Source: Megamonas hypermegale
GTDB lineage: Bacteria; Bacillota; Negativicutes; Selenomonadales; Selenomonadaceae
Assembly (NCBI GenBank): GCA_002314325.1
Contig: DCFC01000041.1
Coordinates: 24,915 to 32,060 of the forward strand
Reading direction: 5' to 3'
Length of the DNA stretch: 7,146 nucleotides
The notes beneath the pieces are model-generated. The model had not been told where the DNA came from. It did not search any database and was given only the letters and a program-made list of their open reading frames with translations. Both the position numbers and the translations under genes were made by a program. This document shows, one piece after another, positions 4,388 through 7,146 of this stretch; position 1 is the first letter of the stretch, and each line of letters starts with the position of its first letter.

Positions 4388-6973
4388 ATGGGTGAAGAAA
4401 AATATACGCAAAAAGTTCTCGAAGCCATGCAGTCCGCTCAGCAGGAAGCAGCGCTTCGTTATCATCAGGAAATAACTTCAGCGCATGTTCTGGCTGCGCT
4501 CATCAAAGAACCGGAAGGTCTGCTTGCCACTATTTTCAGTGAATGCAGAGTCGACCTGCCGATGCTCAAGGCGAAACTGGAACAAATGCTCAAAAAAATT
4601 CCGAGCGTTAAAGGCCAGAGCCGTCTGGGCATGAGTACGGAAATGGTGCGCGTTCTCGGCCGTGCGGCTAAACTTGCCGAAAATATGAAGGATGATTATA
4701 TCAGTACGGAACATCTGCTGCTGGCCATTGTCAGTGACAGCGATGATGAAATGCAGCAACTGTGCCGTGAATTCAATCTGCATCAGAATAAAATCATGTC
4801 CGTTATTAAAGCGGAACGCAAACAGAATGTAAACAGCGACAATCCGGAAAGCGGTTATAAATCACTGGAAAAATACGGCCGTGATTTGACGGCGATGGCG
4901 AGAGTCGGCAAACTCGACCCGGTTATCGGCCGTGATGAGGAAATTCGCCGTACGATTGAAATTCTGTCCCGCCGTACGAAAAACAATCCGGTATTAATCG
5001 GTGAACCGGGCGTCGGCAAAACGGCTATCGTTGAAGGGCTTGCCCGCCGTATTGTCGCCGGTGATGTGCCGGAATCGCTGAAGAATAAGACTCTCTATTC
5101 GCTCGATATGGGCTCGCTGATTGCCGGTGCGAAATACCGCGGCGAATTTGAAGAAAGACTGAAATCCGTATTGAATGAAATCGCCAAATCCGACGGACAG
5201 ATTTTGCTGTTCATTGATGAAATTCATACGGTTGTCGGCGCGGGAGCAACGGAAGGCGCTATGGACGCGGGCAATCTCCTGAAACCGATGCTGGCGCGCG
5301 GCGAACTGCGCTGTATCGGTGCTACGACGTTAAACGAATACCGCAAATATATCGAAAAAGATACAGCGCTGGAACGCCGTTTCCAGCCGGTAATGGTTGA
5401 CCAGCCGACGGTGGAAGATACGATTTCCATCTTGCGCGGGCTGAAAGAACGGTATGAAGTTCATCACGGCGTAAGAATTCGTGATAATGCGCTCGTTTCC
5501 GCCGCTGTACTGTCCGACCGCTATATCTCCGACCGTTTCCTGCCGGATAAGGCTATCGACCTCGTCGACGAAGCTGCTGCCAAACTGCGCACGGAAATCG
5601 AATCCATGCCGGAACCGATTGAAAAACTGCGCCGCAAAATCATGCAGCTGCAAATTGAAGAAGAAGCGTTAAACAAGGAAACGGATGAAGCTTCGAAGGA
5701 AAAACTGGCGAAATTAGTCGACGAAAAAGCAAAACTGCAGGCTGAAGAAAATAAATTGATGGATAAATGGAACAAGGAAAAACAGGGTATCGTGCGTGTT
5801 CGCGCCATTAAAAAGGAAATGGACAGTGCTAATACGGAAATGGAAAAGGCACAGCGAAACGGCGACTACGCCAAAGCTTCCGAAATCAAATACGGCAAAC
5901 TGCCGCAGCTGCAGAAGGAACTTGCCGAAATGGAAAAAGCTGTGCAGGATGACGAAGGCAACCGCCTTTTAAAAGAAGAGGTATCGGAAGAAGATATTGC
6001 TCAGGTTGTCAGCCGCTGGACAGGTATTCCTGTAACGAAAATGCTCACTGGCGAACGTGAAAAACTCGTTCATCTGGAAGATGTGTTGCATGAACGTGTT
6101 GTCGGTCAGGACGAAGCCGTCAAAGCCGTAAGCGAAGCCATCATCCGTGCTCGTGCCGGTATCAAGGACCCGAACCGTCCAATCGGCTCGTTCATCTTCC
6201 TCGGCCCGACCGGTGTCGGCAAAACAGAACTTGCCAAAACGCTGGCTGAAAGCCTGTTTGACGACGAACGCAGTATCATTCGTATCGATATGAGCGAATA
6301 TATGGAAAAACATTCCGTTGCTCGCTTAATCGGCGCGCCTCCGGGATATGTCGGCTATGATGAAGGCGGTCAGCTTACCGAAGCAGTGCGCCGCCGTCCG
6401 TACAGCGTAATTCTGCTTGATGAAATCGAAAAAGCGCACCGCGACGTATTCAACGTGCTGCTGCAAATTCTCGACGACGGCAGACTTACCGACGGCAAAG
6501 GCCGTGTCGTAAACTTCAAAAATACGGTAATCATCATGACGTCCAACCTCGGCAGTCATGAAATTCTGAACCAGAACGATTTTGCCACGGCGCAGAAACT
6601 TGTCAAAGATATACTGAAAGATTATTTCCGTCCGGAATTTTTGAACCGTGTCGACGATATAATCGTATTCAAAGCGCTTGACAAACAGCAGGTTAAACAA
6701 ATTGCCGCCATCATGCTCAACAATCTCAATAACCGTCTGCAGCATCAGGTCAACATCTCGCTTTCCTGGTCGGATGAAGCGCTCGATAAACTTGCCAACG
6801 AAGGCTTCGACCCGAATTTCGGCGCTCGTCCGCTGCGCCGTCTGCTTGCGCATACGGTGGAAACGCAGCTCAGCAAGGAAATCATCAAGGGCAATATTAA
6901 AGAAGGCGATACCGTAGATATTGATGTCGACGGAGAAAATTTCACATTTAATCCAATCCGCAAAATGGCATAA
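4388..6973 (+). CDS. clpB: ATP-dependent protein disaggregase ClpB (Hsp100)
   Basis: ClpB is a cytosolic hexameric AAA+ chaperone that, with DnaK, threads aggregated proteins through its pore and rescues them after heat stress. The 861-residue length is typical. Order: Clp N-terminal repeat domain (about 1-145), first AAA+ module with Walker A GEPGVGKT at 205-212, pore tyrosine Y250 in KYRG, Walker B D277/E278 and arginine pair R330-R331. A long charged coiled-coil middle domain (about 402-520) distinguishes ClpB from the shorter-linker ClpC and ClpA. The second AAA+ module has Walker A GPTGVGKT at 606-613, pore loop GYVGYDEGG with Y654, Walker B D678/E679, R754 in FLNRVDD and sensor-2 GARPLRR at 812-818. 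All catalytic residues are intact. The start follows GGAGGA. The gene is monocistronic here: own promoter and operator upstream, terminator downstream. Confidence 0.98.
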   Translation: MGEEKYTQKVLEAMQSAQQEAALRYHQEITSAHVLAALIKEPEGLLATIFSECRVDLPMLKAKLEQMLKKIPSVKGQSRLGMSTEMVRVLGRAAKLAENMKDDYISTEHLLLAIVSDSDDEMQQLCREFNLHQNKIMSVIKAERKQNVNSDNPESGYKSLEKYGRDLTAMARVGKLDPVIGRDEEIRRTIEILSRRTKNNPVLIGEPGVGKTAIVEGLARRIVAGDVPESLKNKTLYSLDMGSLIAGAKYRGEFEERLKSVLNEIAKSDGQILLFIDEIHTVVGAGATEGAMDAGNLLKPMLARGELRCIGATTLNEYRKYIEKDTALERRFQPVMVDQPTVEDTISILRGLKERYEVHHGVRIRDNALVSAAVLSDRYISDRFLPDKAIDLVDEAAAKLRTEIESMPEPIEKLRRKIMQLQIEEEALNKETDEASKEKLAKLVDEKAKLQAEENKLMDKWNKEKQGIVRVRAIKKEMDSANTEMEKAQRNGDYAKASEIKYGKLPQLQKELAEMEKAVQDDEGNRLLKEEVSEEDIAQVVSRWTGIPVTKMLTGEREKLVHLEDVLHERVVGQDEAVKAVSEAIIRARAGIKDPNRPIGSFIFLGPTGVGKTELAKTLAESLFDDERSIIRIDMSEYMEKHSVARLIGAPPGYVGYDEGGQLTEAVRRRPYSVILLDEIEKAHRDVFNVLLQILDDGRLTDGKGRVVNFKNTVIIMTSNLGSHEILNQNDFATAQKLVKDILKDYFRPEFLNRVDDIIVFKALDKQQVKQIAAIMLNNLNNRLQHQVNISLSWSDEALDKLANEGFDPNFGARPLRRLLAHTVETQLSKEIIKGNIKEGDTVDIDVDGENFTFNPIRKMA

Positions 6974-6980
6974 ATAAAAA

Positions 6981-7012
6981 AATCCCTGTTATCATGTATA
7001 GCAGGGATTTTT
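6981..7012 (+). terminator. Intrinsic terminator after clpB
   Basis: AATCCCTGTTAT (6981-6992) pairs with ATAGCAGGGATT (6998-7009), twelve pairs with one G-U, around a five-base loop. A T-run (7008-7012) overlaps the end of the stem, and the A-run before it extends the helix. It begins eight bases after the clpB stop. Confidence 0.92.
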
Positions 7013-7057
7013 GTTGTAAAAACAACTGTAATAATAAAAAGTTTCGTATATAATAAA

Positions 7058-7146
7058 CCTGTTGTGTTAGTAGAACATTAAGCCTGTAGCCAGCAGTATA
7101 ATAGTTTATATTCGCTGCCTGTTGTCACTTAACCTCACTAAATATA
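7058..7146 (+). repeat. Dispersed structured repeat, copy C (left part, cut by window end)
   Basis: These 89 bases align without gaps to 1630-1718 of copy B; I count 77 identities. Present are the left terminal arm (CCTGTTGTGT), the left inner arm (AGCAGTATAATAGTTTA) and the conserved CACTTAACCTCACT of the apical region. The remaining 40 or so bases, expected to hold the right arms, lie beyond the window. The copy follows the clpB terminator by about 45 bases, so it is again intergenic. Confidence 0.85.

Noticed and set aside
6326..6853. 175-codon open frame on the - strand inside clpB
   Set aside because: It lies antisense to conserved AAA+ sequence, has no recognisable motif or ribosome binding site, and is a codon-bias shadow. 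The other - strand frames across the window fail for the same reasons.
7041..7057. TATAAT at 7049-7054 as a promoter for repeat copy C or a downstream gene
   Set aside because: There is no -35 at suitable spacing and no TG extension; the match is likely chance in A/T-rich DNA.
1..7146. CRISPR array, tRNA, rRNA or defence system
   Set aside because: There are no regularly spaced short repeats with spacers, no cloverleaf or rRNA-like segments, and every substantial gene is a recognised housekeeping gene apart from the DUF502 protein.

Overview
This window looks like an ordinary chromosomal housekeeping segment of a low-to-moderate GC bacterium in the Firmicutes sense. All genes read on the + strand. 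The phoH-ybeY pair and the era-DUF502-recO run are typical of Firmicutes. Strong Shine-Dalgarno sites, TTG and GTG starts, A/T-rich intergenic DNA and consensus sigma-A promoters fit the same picture. A DUF502 membrane protein between era and recO, and clpB downstream of them, make a Negativicutes (Selenomonadales/Acidaminococcales-type) host my best guess. That placement is inference from gene order and protein character; I could not run a search.

Layout. Positions 1-43 hold the right end of a dispersed repeat (copy A), followed by an extended -10 promoter and a 16-bp palindrome in the leader. Then come phoH (PhoH-family ATPase) and ybeY (rRNA-maturation endoribonuclease), 13 bp apart. The 225-bp gap after ybeY holds one complete copy (copy B, about 129 bp) of the same repeat and a possible promoter. 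The next unit is era (ribosome-assembly GTPase), a two-TM DUF502 protein and recO (recombination mediator), with tight spacing and a strong intrinsic terminator after recO. A short regulatory region follows, with a perfect-consensus promoter embedded in an inverted array of 8-bp repeats. It drives clpB (Hsp100 disaggregase), which ends at its own intrinsic terminator. The window closes in a third copy of the repeat (copy C), cut off by the window end.

Functionally, phoH, ybeY and era form a ribosome/rRNA-processing neighbourhood, recO is a DNA-repair passenger in the era operon, and clpB is a separately controlled stress gene. The protein-coding genes are conventional. The two signals that standard annotation would miss are (i) the structured repeat, whose B and C copies align without gaps over 89 positions with 77 identities and whose stems show compensatory-type changes between copies, and (ii) the clpB operator, which is neither CIRCE nor a correctly spaced CtsR box.
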